Shown here: piece after piece, positions 32,917-42,001 of the stretch
Layout of the letters: the number at the start of each line of letters is the position of its first letter
Numbering within the stretch: position 1 is the stretch's first letter
Notes under the pieces: generated by a model
What the model was told of the DNA's origin: nothing
Seen by the model: only the letters and a program-made list of their open reading frames with translations
Databases searched by the model: none
Origin: JAPLFM01 sp964650885
Lineage (GTDB): Bacteria; Bacteroidota; Ignavibacteria; Kapaibacteriales; UBA2268
Reading direction: 5' to 3'
NCBI GenBank assembly: GCA_964650885.1
Contig: CAZYXG010000015.1
Span: 1-44,160 of the forward strand
Length of the DNA stretch: 44,160 nt
Position numbers and translations under genes: made by a program

Positions 32917-35340
32917 ATGCACTACACAAAAAACATATTATTAATTCTTGCTTTTTGCCTTTCGACGTTGGTTGATGCAAATTCTCAAGCTAGTTCCAAT
33001 AGCGGTACTATTTTGAATTTGGGGACTATCAATTTTAATAATGGCGGAATGACAAATGAAACTGTGGGAGTTATAAAAAATACTCTTGGAAGCAGAATTA
33101 ATATAAATGACCAAACATTGATGCAAAGTACTGGACAAATTGAAAACGAAGGAACTATTTATGCTCTTGGTAATTTAAATTTTAATCAAAAATCTATAAA
33201 TGGTGAAGTTATCTATGAAAACAAAGGTAGCGGAAACAATAAACCAATTGAAAATGCAAGTTACTTTTCTGTGAAATTCCTTGGCAATGGCAAGAAAATA
33301 TTAAATCGTGATGAAAATATTGAAGCTAGAAATATGTTCTATTCAGATGGAAGTTCTATAATAACTTGGCCTGAGGGAAGAAATAATATCTCGTTCATTA
33401 TTAAAGATTCTATGAATCATAATGGAATGATTAACCCAGACTTTACTGGAAGCAAGTTTATGCTAGAGCAAAGCATTGATAGAGCCCAAAAATTAATGGG
33501 TACTGGAAATGCGAACATACTTGAACTTAACAATACTTTTGGTGCAGACATCTATGACACTACGGCAGGAAATACAAATAAAGATGGACTTAAAATAAAC
33601 CACTTAATCTTAACTAATGGAGAATTAAGAAATTCTCCTTCAGCTAATATTACGATTGGCGGAAGTTCTCTTTTAGGAAGTAGCACAACACTTTCTTTTG
33701 CAACTGGCACAATCACTCGTACTGCTTTGGGTTCAATTAAATCTGAACCAAATATGCCTACTAAAGTTGATTTGTTTTATATTGGTGGGTCAACCGAACC
33801 ACTAATTGCTTCAGGCAATGAGATACCTCAAATTCAAACTGATAAGATTAATGATTTGAATGTGATGAACGATAACGGAGTGAAGCTATCTAACTCTGCT
33901 ACAGTTAATAACAAGCTAACAGTTAAATCTGCACTTTATACATACCAAAGAGATGCAGACACAGTTATTAATGAAAAAGAACTTGTGATTAATTCGCAAG
34001 TTGACCCAGAGTATCTTCAAGATACTTCTGAAGTTCACGGCAGAATGACTAGGATTAATTTCGACCCAACTAAAACATTACTTTTCAACAATAAATATAC
34101 ATCGCTTAGATTTTTTGATGCCGCTGCTAATACTGGCAATTTAAAAAGATTGAGTATGAACATAAAGCCAAATATAGCTTACGATGATTTGATACGCAAA
34201 GGTATATTTAGAGTGCAGAGGCAATTAGAAATAAGTGCTGACACAATTGCAGAAGGCATAAATAGAAAAGATTTAGCTTTGGCTAGTGGAATTTTGGAAA
34301 CAAGATTTGGCTGGAGATATGACGCTGGTAGCAATGCACTTACAAATGAAGTTTCTTCAGCTCTAGAATTGAAAAAAGATAAGCTTACTTTCCAATACTG
34401 GAATGGTATTGCTTGGAAAGATAATAAAACATCTTCTTTACTTCCTATTAGCGGGAATTGGCAACAAACTACTGCTGATTTGGGCTTTAATGGCTCATTT
34501 GGTGAATTTGGTGTTGGTGCTCCTGCTCAAACAACTTTAGAAATAATGGCTAAAGTTATTTTAGAAGGTCCTTATAAATATGGCTCTCTTGCTAATGATG
34601 CTATGTACACAGATTTGCGAGATAGCAATATGATACCTTTGACTCCACCAGCTATTTACCCTTACATATTAGATACTAATAGAGCATTACATTTTGTTAC
34701 TAGTATTCCTAAGAATGTAGTGGATTGGGTAGTTGTAGAGTTTAGAGATAAAGCTATAAATGCAGACAGACGATTTTTTAGAACTTGCTTTTTGAGAAAA
34801 GATGGAAGATTGGTTGATTTAGATGGTATTTCCGATGTTTCAATTTCTCAACAATTCACTCAAGACACTAATAGAAATCCGATAGACACTTCAGGGAAAA
34901 CGCAATATTACGTAGCAATTAGACATAGAAACCACATTACTTTAATGAGCCAAAATACTTTGCAGTTCACTTTGGAAGGGCAGAGTGCTTTATTTGATTT
35001 CACTTCTCCAAGTTTTGTTTGGGGTGGAAATCAATCAATCAAGCACGTTGGCTTTGATTTGAATAAAAAGAAAGTATATGCAGCTGCAGCTGGAAATTTT
35101 AGCGACCCCAATAACAATAAGCTAAGAAGTAATTACTTCACTGGGCTTAATTTATTTGGTGTTGATAATGGTATGGATATGATTACCGATTTTGATAAAA
35201 GTGCTGTTTGGGACTTTATGACATCTGGATCTTATACCCAAGGCTATTTGACAGAAGATTATAATCTTGACGGTATTATCACAACTAAAGATTTCAATAT
35301 AAGTTGGAATAATAGAACTAGATTGGGTTCAATCAAATAA
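32917..35340 (+). CDS. Exported solenoid protein with dockerin-like C-terminus
   Basis: The 807-aa protein has a signal peptide (about 1-24) and an N-terminal solenoid (about 28-120, TILNLGTINFNNGG, IENEGTIYALGNLNF) like those of the two preceding proteins. A closing-type block follows at about 375-545 (VHGRMTRINF, LTFQYWNGIAW, GEFGVGAP). Then comes a module familiar from secreted Bacteroidota/Chlorobi proteins (about 548-745: KVILEGPYKYG, VVDWVVVEFRD, CFLRKDGRLVDLDG, YYVAIRHRNHITLMS). The tail YLTEDYNLDGIITTKDFNISWNN carries an EF-hand-like D-x-N-x-D-G-x-I loop as in dockerin repeats. I infer an extracellular component that binds calcium and docks to other surface proteins. The 439-aa gene starts one base after its stop codon, so the two are translated from the same message. 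Confidence 0.85.
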   Translation: MHYTKNILLILAFCLSTLVDANSQASSNSGTILNLGTINFNNGGMTNETVGVIKNTLGSRININDQTLMQSTGQIENEGTIYALGNLNFNQKSINGEVIYENKGSGNNKPIENASYFSVKFLGNGKKILNRDENIEARNMFYSDGSSIITWPEGRNNISFIIKDSMNHNGMINPDFTGSKFMLEQSIDRAQKLMGTGNANILELNNTFGADIYDTTAGNTNKDGLKINHLILTNGELRNSPSANITIGGSSLLGSSTTLSFATGTITRTALGSIKSEPNMPTKVDLFYIGGSTEPLIASGNEIPQIQTDKINDLNVMNDNGVKLSNSATVNNKLTVKSALYTYQRDADTVINEKELVINSQVDPEYLQDTSEVHGRMTRINFDPTKTLLFNNKYTSLRFFDAAANTGNLKRLSMNIKPNIAYDDLIRKGIFRVQRQLEISADTIAEGINRKDLALASGILETRFGWRYDAGSNALTNEVSSALELKKDKLTFQYWNGIAWKDNKTSSLLPISGNWQQTTADLGFNGSFGEFGVGAPAQTTLEIMAKVILEGPYKYGSLANDAMYTDLRDSNMIPLTPPAIYPYILDTNRALHFVTSIPKNVVDWVVVEFRDKAINADRRFFRTCFLRKDGRLVDLDGISDVSISQQFTQDTNRNPIDTSGKTQYYVAIRHRNHITLMSQNTLQFTLEGQSALFDFTSPSFVWGGNQSIKHVGFDLNKKKVYAAAAGNFSDPNNNKLRSNYFTGLNLFGVDNGMDMITDFDKSAVWDFMTSGSYTQGYLTEDYNLDGIITTKDFNISWNNRTRLGSIK

Positions 35341-35341
35341 A

Positions 35342-36661
35342 ATGAAAAAACTAATTTTTATAATGCTTACTTTTTTTTTGTGTCAGCTCAATAGCTATGC
35401 ACAAATTGATACCGATACTGCATCGGTTGTTAAAATAGTGAATATGTATAGAATCAGTTTGACCGAGATTGAATTTGAACTTACTATGCAGCGAGTATCG
35501 GACAGTTGGTCTCGATGGGCAAATTCTACTTATTCTATTAGTTTGAACGACACCTCTTTTTATTTCGATAAGAACAATTTGAAATTTGAATACATTGGTG
35601 ATTCTGAAGTTCCATTTGAAATAAACAAACCTGCACCACTTCCAATTAATAAATATACTGTGCTTACTCAAGTAGATCCCAAAAGAATGATTATTTATTA
35701 TTTGGGACCAGAAGAATTTGCAAACTCAATTCCAATTCCTAAAGATACAATTATCAACATTGGCAAGTTCAAACTTACCCGTACCGATGGCGATACTTTG
35801 CCCATAAAGGTGCTAAATGATACAAATGGATTGAGAGTAATATGGTCTACTCCTCTCTGGAGAATGCAAGCAATTGCCTACAAAACAGACATTGACTTAA
35901 CCGACAATGGCGAAGTGATGTTTGTGCCTGATGACAATAAAGACTTTTTAAATCCGCTTGGAGTGCAAGGAAAATTTTTGAATGAGCCTACTCCTAAACC
36001 TGGAATGAGATTGATTTATTTCAGTGCCAGATATGTAGGTGGTTTTAATGTGAAGCTCGATTGGGAATTGCAATCGCAGTATAACAATGAAGGTTTCTTA
36101 ATAACAAGAGCTACTTTGCCTTATGGAAAGAAAGATTATTCTGGTGTTGCGTTTAATGACACAGTCGCCTACTATAAAAGAACTAATCCACAAACTCAAG
36201 CAAATGATTCAAAAATGAAAGCTTTGAATGGACCAGGTTATACATCATATTCTTTAAGAGATACTGCACAAAGGAGAGCTTTGAATTACGTTTATAAGCT
36301 GTCATATTACGATTTTGAAGTGAAAGACTTTATTGATTTGGCTCATAGGGTAATGCTTGTTCCGAATGCTACTATTGAGTCGGCATCGGCAACTCCAAAC
36401 CCATTTGAACGCACCACACAAGTTGAATACACAGTTAAAGATAATGTAACTCTTACAGTTAAGGTCTATGATTTGAATGGTAAAGAATTGATGACATTGA
36501 TGGAAAATGAAAGAAAAAATATTGGTACTTATATATTTGACTTATATATGCCGCAGTTTGCTACCCAAGGGCTATATGACATGAGATTTTTTGCATTGCC
36601 TATAGATGACCCAACGGTAGAGACTTCAAATGCAAGTTTAAGGTTGCAAATGATAAGATAA
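35342..36661 (+). CDS. Exported protein with fibronectin-like part and T9SS-like C-terminus
   Basis: The 439-aa protein has a signal peptide (about 1-21, ending SYAQ). A middle region (about 225-340) contains GGFNVKLDWELQSQYNNEGF and ITRATLPYG, the signature of the fibronectin-type-III-like segment that often precedes T9SS sorting domains. The last 90 residues begin ATPNPFERTTQVEYTV and continue KVYDLNGKELMTL and QGLYDMRFFA, a type-A-like sorting domain. The N-terminal 220 residues (IVNMYRISLTEIEFELTMQR and following) are unrecognised. Overlapping transcription with the 807-aa gene (one base between them) suggests a matched pair. It is the only member of the surface block with a credible T9SS signal. 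Confidence 0.82.
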   Translation: MKKLIFIMLTFFLCQLNSYAQIDTDTASVVKIVNMYRISLTEIEFELTMQRVSDSWSRWANSTYSISLNDTSFYFDKNNLKFEYIGDSEVPFEINKPAPLPINKYTVLTQVDPKRMIIYYLGPEEFANSIPIPKDTIINIGKFKLTRTDGDTLPIKVLNDTNGLRVIWSTPLWRMQAIAYKTDIDLTDNGEVMFVPDDNKDFLNPLGVQGKFLNEPTPKPGMRLIYFSARYVGGFNVKLDWELQSQYNNEGFLITRATLPYGKKDYSGVAFNDTVAYYKRTNPQTQANDSKMKALNGPGYTSYSLRDTAQRRALNYVYKLSYYDFEVKDFIDLAHRVMLVPNATIESASATPNPFERTTQVEYTVKDNVTLTVKVYDLNGKELMTLMENERKNIGTYIFDLYMPQFATQGLYDMRFFALPIDDPTVETSNASLRLQMIR

Positions 36662-36681
36662 TTTAAGAATTACATATCACG

Positions 36682-36718
36682 AATATTCCTTTCGTCTCCT
36701 CCCCGAAAGAAAAAATAT
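36682..36718 (+). terminator. Possible hairpin between the 439-aa and OmpA-like genes
   Basis: CTTTCG (36689-36694) pairs with CGAAAG (36704-36709), and flanking AATATT/AATATT can extend the stem with mismatches. No T run follows on the plus strand, so terminator function is doubtful. Confidence 0.3.
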
Positions 36719-36766
36719 TTGTTTAATTTCAAGTTTTAGCTACTTTTTAATAATTAGTTAACTATT

Positions 36767-38215
36767 TTGCATATTCAATTGAGCAAACCACTACAAAAAT
36801 ATTATCTTTTGCTTAGTTTGATTGCCATATTATTGCCTACCAATCTGTTTTCACAGAAGGGTTTTGGCGACTTGTACGATTTAGAACTACAAGAAAATGG
36901 CGACACACTAAGAGTAAGCCGAACCGCAGGAGACTTCTGGTTTGGTATCAGTGTTAATGGTATGGCCTCGCTATACTTTGGTAGTTTGTATTTACCAGTA
37001 GTTCCAACCACAATTTTTCCAGTTGATTCCACAAACCCAGAAATACCACTAACTGGTAGGTATGGACTTGGATATTCTACAGGAATGTTGATAGAATATA
37101 ATCCACCCGATGCACGTTATGGTTTTACATTAAAGGGAAACTATGAACAACGATATTTTAACGCAGAAAGCGACCCTTTCACAATTGAAAACAGTTCACA
37201 ATTTATAAGTGCTAAAACTACTACAAATTATTATACAATTTCAGGTTTATTGCGATATAATCTATTCGACGAATTCTTTTTTTCTGGTGGTTTGGATTTT
37301 GAAACTTATAGCTCCAATACCAAACAGCACATTACTTCTATTAAAAACAGTGCAGCAATTGAAGATTTACGAAAATTAGATTTGAATTATTTAAACGTAG
37401 TCAGCACAAGAGTCTGCGTTAATTTGGGAATTGGTAAAGACATTTATTTTGCAGATATAAACCAAGGTAATAGGTTTATGCTTCAACCATATATAAACTT
37501 AAGCTTTGGTTCGGAGATATTTGGGAAAGACCCTGATGCAATTACAAAATCTACTTTGAATAATACTTCTCTACGATTTGGAGTGGCACTTAAATACAGC
37601 AGAGATAGCAAACGTGCAGACACACTTAGATTGGATACAACAGGAGTTGTGCCAACAAGTGTATTGGTTACGGCACAAATTGATGATGGAGTTTCATTCT
37701 CTGGTTTCCAAAAGCAAGAGCTTGTGGAAACAGCTAACTTAACTTATGTCCCTGATTTAAATGCTGGTGAGCAAGTGAGTGAAGAGCCAGTATTTGCAAA
37801 AGAAATGGCAAAAGATACAACTAAAAAAGATGCCCCAAAATTAGTTGATAAACCCAAAGTTGACAAAATTGAAGTTGGAAAGCCATTAGCTTATTCATTC
37901 CCAACTGGCGAATCTGTAACTTTGAGCCAGAAGATGAAAGATCAACTTAACGCCTATGCAGAACAATTAAAGTTAAATCCTAACTCATTTGTGGAAATTA
38001 TTGGATATTCAGACAACAGGGGAACGCCAATAGAATTGAAAAAACGTTCTGAAGATAGAGCAAATAATGCTAAAAGATACTTGATAAGCAAAGGGGTTAG
38101 CAGAGAAAAAATATTTGCCAGAGGTGAGGGAGCAACCAAAGCAAAAGCAACAAACGATACAGAAGAAGGAAGAAGAATGAATAGAAGAATTGAAATTAAC
38201 ATCAAGAAAAAATAA
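36767..38215 (+). CDS. OmpA-family outer-membrane protein
   Basis: The 482-aa protein has a signal peptide ending LFSQ, an N-terminal region (about 30-285) of alternating strands that looks like a beta-barrel, a Pro/Lys/Asp linker (about 340-380) and a C-terminal OmpA-like peptidoglycan-binding domain (about 380-482). The domain shows VEIIGYSDNRGTP, RANNAKRYLISKGV, ARGEGATKAKATNDTEEGRR and NRRIEI, with the Asp and Arg positions that hold diaminopimelate. It would tie the outer membrane to the cell wall. No ATG or GTG lies between the upstream stop (36755) and the signal peptide, so a TTG start is required (36767 or 36779). As last gene of the surface block it could anchor the exported fibres; that role is inferred from position. 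Confidence 0.9.
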   Translation: MHIQLSKPLQKYYLLLSLIAILLPTNLFSQKGFGDLYDLELQENGDTLRVSRTAGDFWFGISVNGMASLYFGSLYLPVVPTTIFPVDSTNPEIPLTGRYGLGYSTGMLIEYNPPDARYGFTLKGNYEQRYFNAESDPFTIENSSQFISAKTTTNYYTISGLLRYNLFDEFFFSGGLDFETYSSNTKQHITSIKNSAAIEDLRKLDLNYLNVVSTRVCVNLGIGKDIYFADINQGNRFMLQPYINLSFGSEIFGKDPDAITKSTLNNTSLRFGVALKYSRDSKRADTLRLDTTGVVPTSVLVTAQIDDGVSFSGFQKQELVETANLTYVPDLNAGEQVSEEPVFAKEMAKDTTKKDAPKLVDKPKVDKIEVGKPLAYSFPTGESVTLSQKMKDQLNAYAEQLKLNPNSFVEIIGYSDNRGTPIELKKRSEDRANNAKRYLISKGVSREKIFARGEGATKAKATNDTEEGRRMNRRIEINIKKK

Positions 38216-38324
38216 TTTTTTTTAATTGTTAACGTAAATTTTTGATTTTCACTTTTATTTTTTAATCTTTATTTTGTAACTTATATTTTAAAAAAGTTTA
38301 ATTAATATTTACTTTGGTAAAATT

Positions 38325-38714
38325 ATGTCTAATGAAATGAAACCAATATGTGTAATTGAAGACAACACGCCTATTAGAAGGCTGTTTTGCACAATTTTAA
38401 AGAAAGCTGGATTTGAGACGGTTGACTTTGCTGATGGCTTTTCGGCAGTAGAATGGCTGAAAGAAAATCAAATATCGGGCATAATAATGGATATTCTGCT
38501 TCCAGATTTGAATGGAACAGAACTAATATCTATGGTGAGAGATTTACCAAATGTAGTAAATGCTCCAATAATTGCAGTTACAGGATTCGCTCAAGCCAAT
38601 GACAGAGAGCGATTTATGCAATTGGGCTTTGATTCATACATAGCCAAACCTGTCAATACAGCAACATTTGTTTCTGAAGTTAAAGCAGTCTTCGATGCGA
38701 AGGCAGCAAGTTAA
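38325..38714 (+). CDS. Single-domain CheY-like response regulator
   Basis: The 129-aa protein is one receiver domain with no output domain. All key residues are present: acidic pair E12-D13, phospho-acceptor D56 (GIIMDILLPDLNG), T85 (IIAVTGFA) and K107 (SYIAKPVN). Such stand-alone receivers act by protein contact, for example in a phosphorelay or with a sensor kinase. It lies 45 bases upstream of the CHASE-PAS kinase-like gene in the same direction, so the two are very probably co-transcribed and partners. The kinase-like partner looks unable to use ATP, so phosphate may come from another kinase. Confidence 0.92.
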   Translation: MSNEMKPICVIEDNTPIRRLFCTILKKAGFETVDFADGFSAVEWLKENQISGIIMDILLPDLNGTELISMVRDLPNVVNAPIIAVTGFAQANDRERFMQLGFDSYIAKPVNTATFVSEVKAVFDAKAAS

Positions 38715-38759
38715 TTTAAATCCCTTTAAATTTTCCTTAACTTAATTACAGAAAATAAA

Positions 38760-40955
38760 ATGGCACAAAATAAAGCTAATGCGTCTTCTTACGAAAAGGT
38801 AATGAAAGATGCTTCTAAAGAAGGCAAAAGTATATTTTTTAATTTCGCAAAAACTTACCCTGCATATATACTCTTAATTATCACTATAATTGGTAGTGTC
38901 TTTGTGCGCAGTTTTGTACAAAAAAATGTAGAAAATGATTTGCATGCTAGCTTCGATAAAGCTGCAAATTCAGTGCTTACAAGATTGAACCAAACATACC
39001 AAAGCGACTTGCAAATTGTTACTTCAATGCAGGCACTTTTCGAGAAAACATATTTGGATAGAGGTAGTTTTGAATTGAATTCATCTGTGCCTGTATCTAC
39101 TAATAAATCTATAATTAATATAAATTATTCCCGAAGAGTTACCAGAGCAAATTTGAATGAATTTACTTATGGTACTAAATCGCAAGGTTACTTCGACTTT
39201 GTACTACACCCCGATAACCATAAAGATCCAGTTTATCCAGTTGAATTTGTATATCCTTTGGAAGCTAATGCGGACAAAAGTGGTTATGACTTTGGCGAGA
39301 ATGAATATTTTTCTAAGAATATTGAAAAATCAATTGAAGAAGGTATTGTTATTTCATCGGAATTCCATAATATTCGTAAGGATACTTTGGGTTTCCATTT
39401 GGCAGCACCAGTATTTTTGAAAGATATGCCTAAAGAAACTGTTGAAGATAGAAAGAAAAATTTCTCTGCTTTTATTATAATGGAAATAGATTCTAAGAAA
39501 TTCTTCGATGGGATATTCTCAAAAGGTATTGCATCTGATTCTACTATAATTGTACAAATTGAAGATGAAGCAAATGGGAAAGCTAACAATATTTATTCAT
39601 CGTTCAATTCAAGTTTGTTGAAAACTGGCTTTGTACCAGTTTTGACTGAAAGTCAGAAATTTAATTTAGCTAATAGAAGTCTTACTTTGAAATTTGCAAC
39701 TGTACCAGACTTTGGCGGAGCTATGCAAGTTCATTTGCCAAATTTGGCTTTTGCTGGTTCGCTAATAACTTCTTTTGTTCTGTTTGGCTTTGTGATGTCA
39801 GTAATTACTAGTAGAGCAAGAGCGGTTGATTTAGCTGAACGTATTACTAGAGATCAAAGACGTATTGTGGATTCTTCACAAGACGTAATTGCAATGTTAG
39901 ATTTGAATGGAACTTGGAAGTCAATGAACCCAGCTTCCTTTAAAATCTTTGGTATAGACCACAATGATATGGTTGATACGACTATTAATAATTTATTCTT
40001 TGATGAAGTTGGATATCAGTTCTTTAATAATTTGCAAAACAACACAGAATCTGAATTTACTGAAAGAGTAGATTTGCAAATGAAAAATACTGCTGGCGAA
40101 ATGAGATGGGTGAATTGGAGCTTTACTGTTTCCAAAGTTGATAATTTAATTTATTCAATTGGTAGAGACGTAACTCTTGAAAAACTTGCTGAGCAACAAG
40201 CTGCTCTAAGAAATAAACAAATTATGCTTGCAGAGCAATTCGCTAGAGAAGCTTCTGAATCTAAATCATACTTTATGACAAAACTAGGTCACCAGATACG
40301 TAACTCCTTAACAGGTATCGTAGGTTACTTACAGTTGGTATCGGGTAAAGTTTATGAAACTGAGGAAGAGTTGGACTCATTTATTGGTTTGGCGGAAGAA
40401 TCAACTGACGAGTTATTTACTTTCGTATCGGATTTAGTGGATAGAAGCCAACAAGAAGATGCACAATCGAATGTGAATATTATGACAACTACATTCGAGC
40501 ATATCAAAGATATGGCTTACGAAAAGATACCTCTAAATATTACTAGTGGTGTTGTCATAAAAGTTAATTATGATGACTCTGGCAAACCAGCACGTATTGT
40601 TGCAGATAGCAATATAGTTTCAGAAGCACTTGTAAAAGTTTACGATGCTCTTTCTTCTGGATTGGTTGAATGTAATTTTGATATTATGGTAAATGAGAAC
40701 CCTTATGAAGGTGCTACAGAGATTCAAATTATAGGTTCTGAAAATGCTTTGGTTGAAGAATTAATCAAAGTTTACAAAGAAAATAAGAACCACATAATTG
40801 ATGCTTTGAAATTTGACAAACGAGATATATTACTTGATTTGGCTATTGTTGAATCGAACATCCGAAGAATGAACGGAACTATGAATGTGGAAACTCTTGG
40901 AACAGATGGAAACATTGTTATGTTGACATTGCCACTGACAAAAGTACACGAATAA
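38760..40955 (+). CDS. CHASE-PAS sensor histidine-kinase-like protein with degenerate catalytic domain
   Basis: The 731-aa membrane protein has a transmembrane segment at about 34-52, an extracytoplasmic CHASE sensor domain (about 60-290, with RVTRANLNEFTYG, FDFVLHPDN, PVEFVYPLEAN and GFHLAAPVF), a second transmembrane segment (about 326-347), a PAS domain (about 371-480, from RRIVDSSQDVIAMLDLNG) and a DHp-like helix pair with H511 in LGHQIRNSLTGIVGY. The residue after the histidine is Gln512, where active kinases carry Glu or Asp. The last 130 residues keep only the end of the ATPase fold (LDLAIVESNIRRMNGTMNVE). The N-box Asn residues, the DxGxG box and the glycine-rich lid are not seen. I infer a signalling protein that binds ligand outside but does not autophosphorylate normally. 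Confidence 0.88.
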   Translation: MAQNKANASSYEKVMKDASKEGKSIFFNFAKTYPAYILLIITIIGSVFVRSFVQKNVENDLHASFDKAANSVLTRLNQTYQSDLQIVTSMQALFEKTYLDRGSFELNSSVPVSTNKSIININYSRRVTRANLNEFTYGTKSQGYFDFVLHPDNHKDPVYPVEFVYPLEANADKSGYDFGENEYFSKNIEKSIEEGIVISSEFHNIRKDTLGFHLAAPVFLKDMPKETVEDRKKNFSAFIIMEIDSKKFFDGIFSKGIASDSTIIVQIEDEANGKANNIYSSFNSSLLKTGFVPVLTESQKFNLANRSLTLKFATVPDFGGAMQVHLPNLAFAGSLITSFVLFGFVMSVITSRARAVDLAERITRDQRRIVDSSQDVIAMLDLNGTWKSMNPASFKIFGIDHNDMVDTTINNLFFDEVGYQFFNNLQNNTESEFTERVDLQMKNTAGEMRWVNWSFTVSKVDNLIYSIGRDVTLEKLAEQQAALRNKQIMLAEQFAREASESKSYFMTKLGHQIRNSLTGIVGYLQLVSGKVYETEEELDSFIGLAEESTDELFTFVSDLVDRSQQEDAQSNVNIMTTTFEHIKDMAYEKIPLNITSGVVIKVNYDDSGKPARIVADSNIVSEALVKVYDALSSGLVECNFDIMVNENPYEGATEIQIIGSENALVEELIKVYKENKNHIIDALKFDKRDILLDLAIVESNIRRMNGTMNVETLGTDGNIVMLTLPLTKVHE

Positions 40956-40984
40956 GTTCAGTCAATTTAATTTAAATTAAAAAA

Positions 40985-41016
40985 GGTTGGTTCTAGTTAT
41001 TAGAGCCAACCTTTTT
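40985..41016. terminator. Bidirectional terminator between convergent genes
   Basis: GGTTGGTTCTA (40985-40995) pairs with TAGAGCCAACC (41001-41011) with one G-T pair, and is flanked by A-run on the left and T-run on the right that extend the stem and serve both strands. It sits between the plus-strand kinase-like gene and the minus-strand LiaF-like gene. Confidence 0.85.
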
Positions 41017-41038
41017 GATTTTTATAACGATTGAATTG

Positions 41039-41809
41039 TTAATTCCTAACTACTATTCCACCGAAAACTACATTGAAGTCAACATAGAAAACACTTGGTT
41101 TGTTTAAAGTATTTTCTGAATAAACAATGAATCTAGTTTTATCTTCAAATCCACCGAAAATTGGATTGCCAGCAGCTTCTATTTTCCAATTGTTAGGCAC
41201 ATATAATTCAACACCACCAAACAAACAAACAATTTCCAGCTCATTGACTTCTGCAAGTAATGCTTCTCTTAAATCTAATTTCACTCCACCAAACATAGTA
41301 ACAACTTTACCACCTTTGAAGTTTTGCGATAAAATACGTCTTTCTGTGCCAGCAAAAACTACGTTTATATTTAAAACATCGCCATTTGAAGTGTCTGAGT
41401 TTGAGCCAAAGGCAACAAAATCGGGATTGTCTTTTGTAAAATTTGAGTTATCGTTGCAATCTTCATTGAAATTAATCCTCACTTTTGGTTCTTTAGTGTT
41501 TTTGCCAAATATAAAGTATGAGCCAATTAGGATTAAAAGCAATGGCCAAAATATATCCCAAAAGCTCCAAGGAAAAATATTTAATTCTTCAATTAAACAA
41601 ACAGCTCCCACCAAGATTGTTATAGTACCAGGCAAGAAACTATTCTTCTTCCCTTTAGCGAGAATGTTGACACCAATTGCAATTATTAACAAAGGCCAAA
41701 ATGAGCCCATAATTTCTACAATGCCAAATGGAATGATGCTAAGATTTGTAAGTAGTAATAGAATTGCAAAACAAATAATCGCAATTCCTAAAATGTATCT
41801 AGGGTTCAT
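41039..41809 (-). CDS. LiaF-like membrane protein
   Basis: The 256-aa protein (from the ATG at 41809) has four hydrophobic segments in the first 110 residues, arranged as two pairs (PRYILGIAIICFAILLLLTN, SFWPLLIIAIGVNIL, then FLPGTITILVGAVCLI and DIFWPLLLILIGSYFIFG). A soluble C-terminal half follows with repeated FGG-strand motifs (FGGVKLDLREA, CLFGGVELYVPNNWKIE, IFGGFEDK, VFGGIVVRN), the signature of LiaF-like C-terminal domains involved in cell-envelope stress sensing in Firmicutes. In this phylum the role is undefined. Longer starts (ATG 41839, TTG 41887) add a charged tail not usual for the family. No LiaRS-type regulators are adjacent. Confidence 0.85.
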   Translation of the reverse strand: MNPRYILGIAIICFAILLLLTNLSIIPFGIVEIMGSFWPLLIIAIGVNILAKGKKNSFLPGTITILVGAVCLIEELNIFPWSFWDIFWPLLLILIGSYFIFGKNTKEPKVRINFNEDCNDNSNFTKDNPDFVAFGSNSDTSNGDVLNINVVFAGTERRILSQNFKGGKVVTMFGGVKLDLREALLAEVNELEIVCLFGGVELYVPNNWKIEAAGNPIFGGFEDKTRFIVYSENTLNKPSVFYVDFNVVFGGIVVRN

Positions 41810-42001
41810 AATTTCTAAGTTTGTTGAGGAAATGAACATTTGGTTTCTTTTCTCATTTATACGTTTGTTAAACGTTAAGAGTTTCAAATTAAGTAAAAAT
41901 CAAGTAAGAAACCAAAATTTATAATTGCTAAGTTTGAAAGAAATTACAGAAAATTTGATAACTTGCATTCTAAATTTATAAAAAAACGAAAATTAATTAC
42001 G

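Noticed and set aside
41127..41924. 265-codon open frame on the plus strand opposite the LiaF-like gene
   Set aside because: The minus strand shows recognisable membrane segments and FGG motifs; the plus-strand product has no family features or start context.
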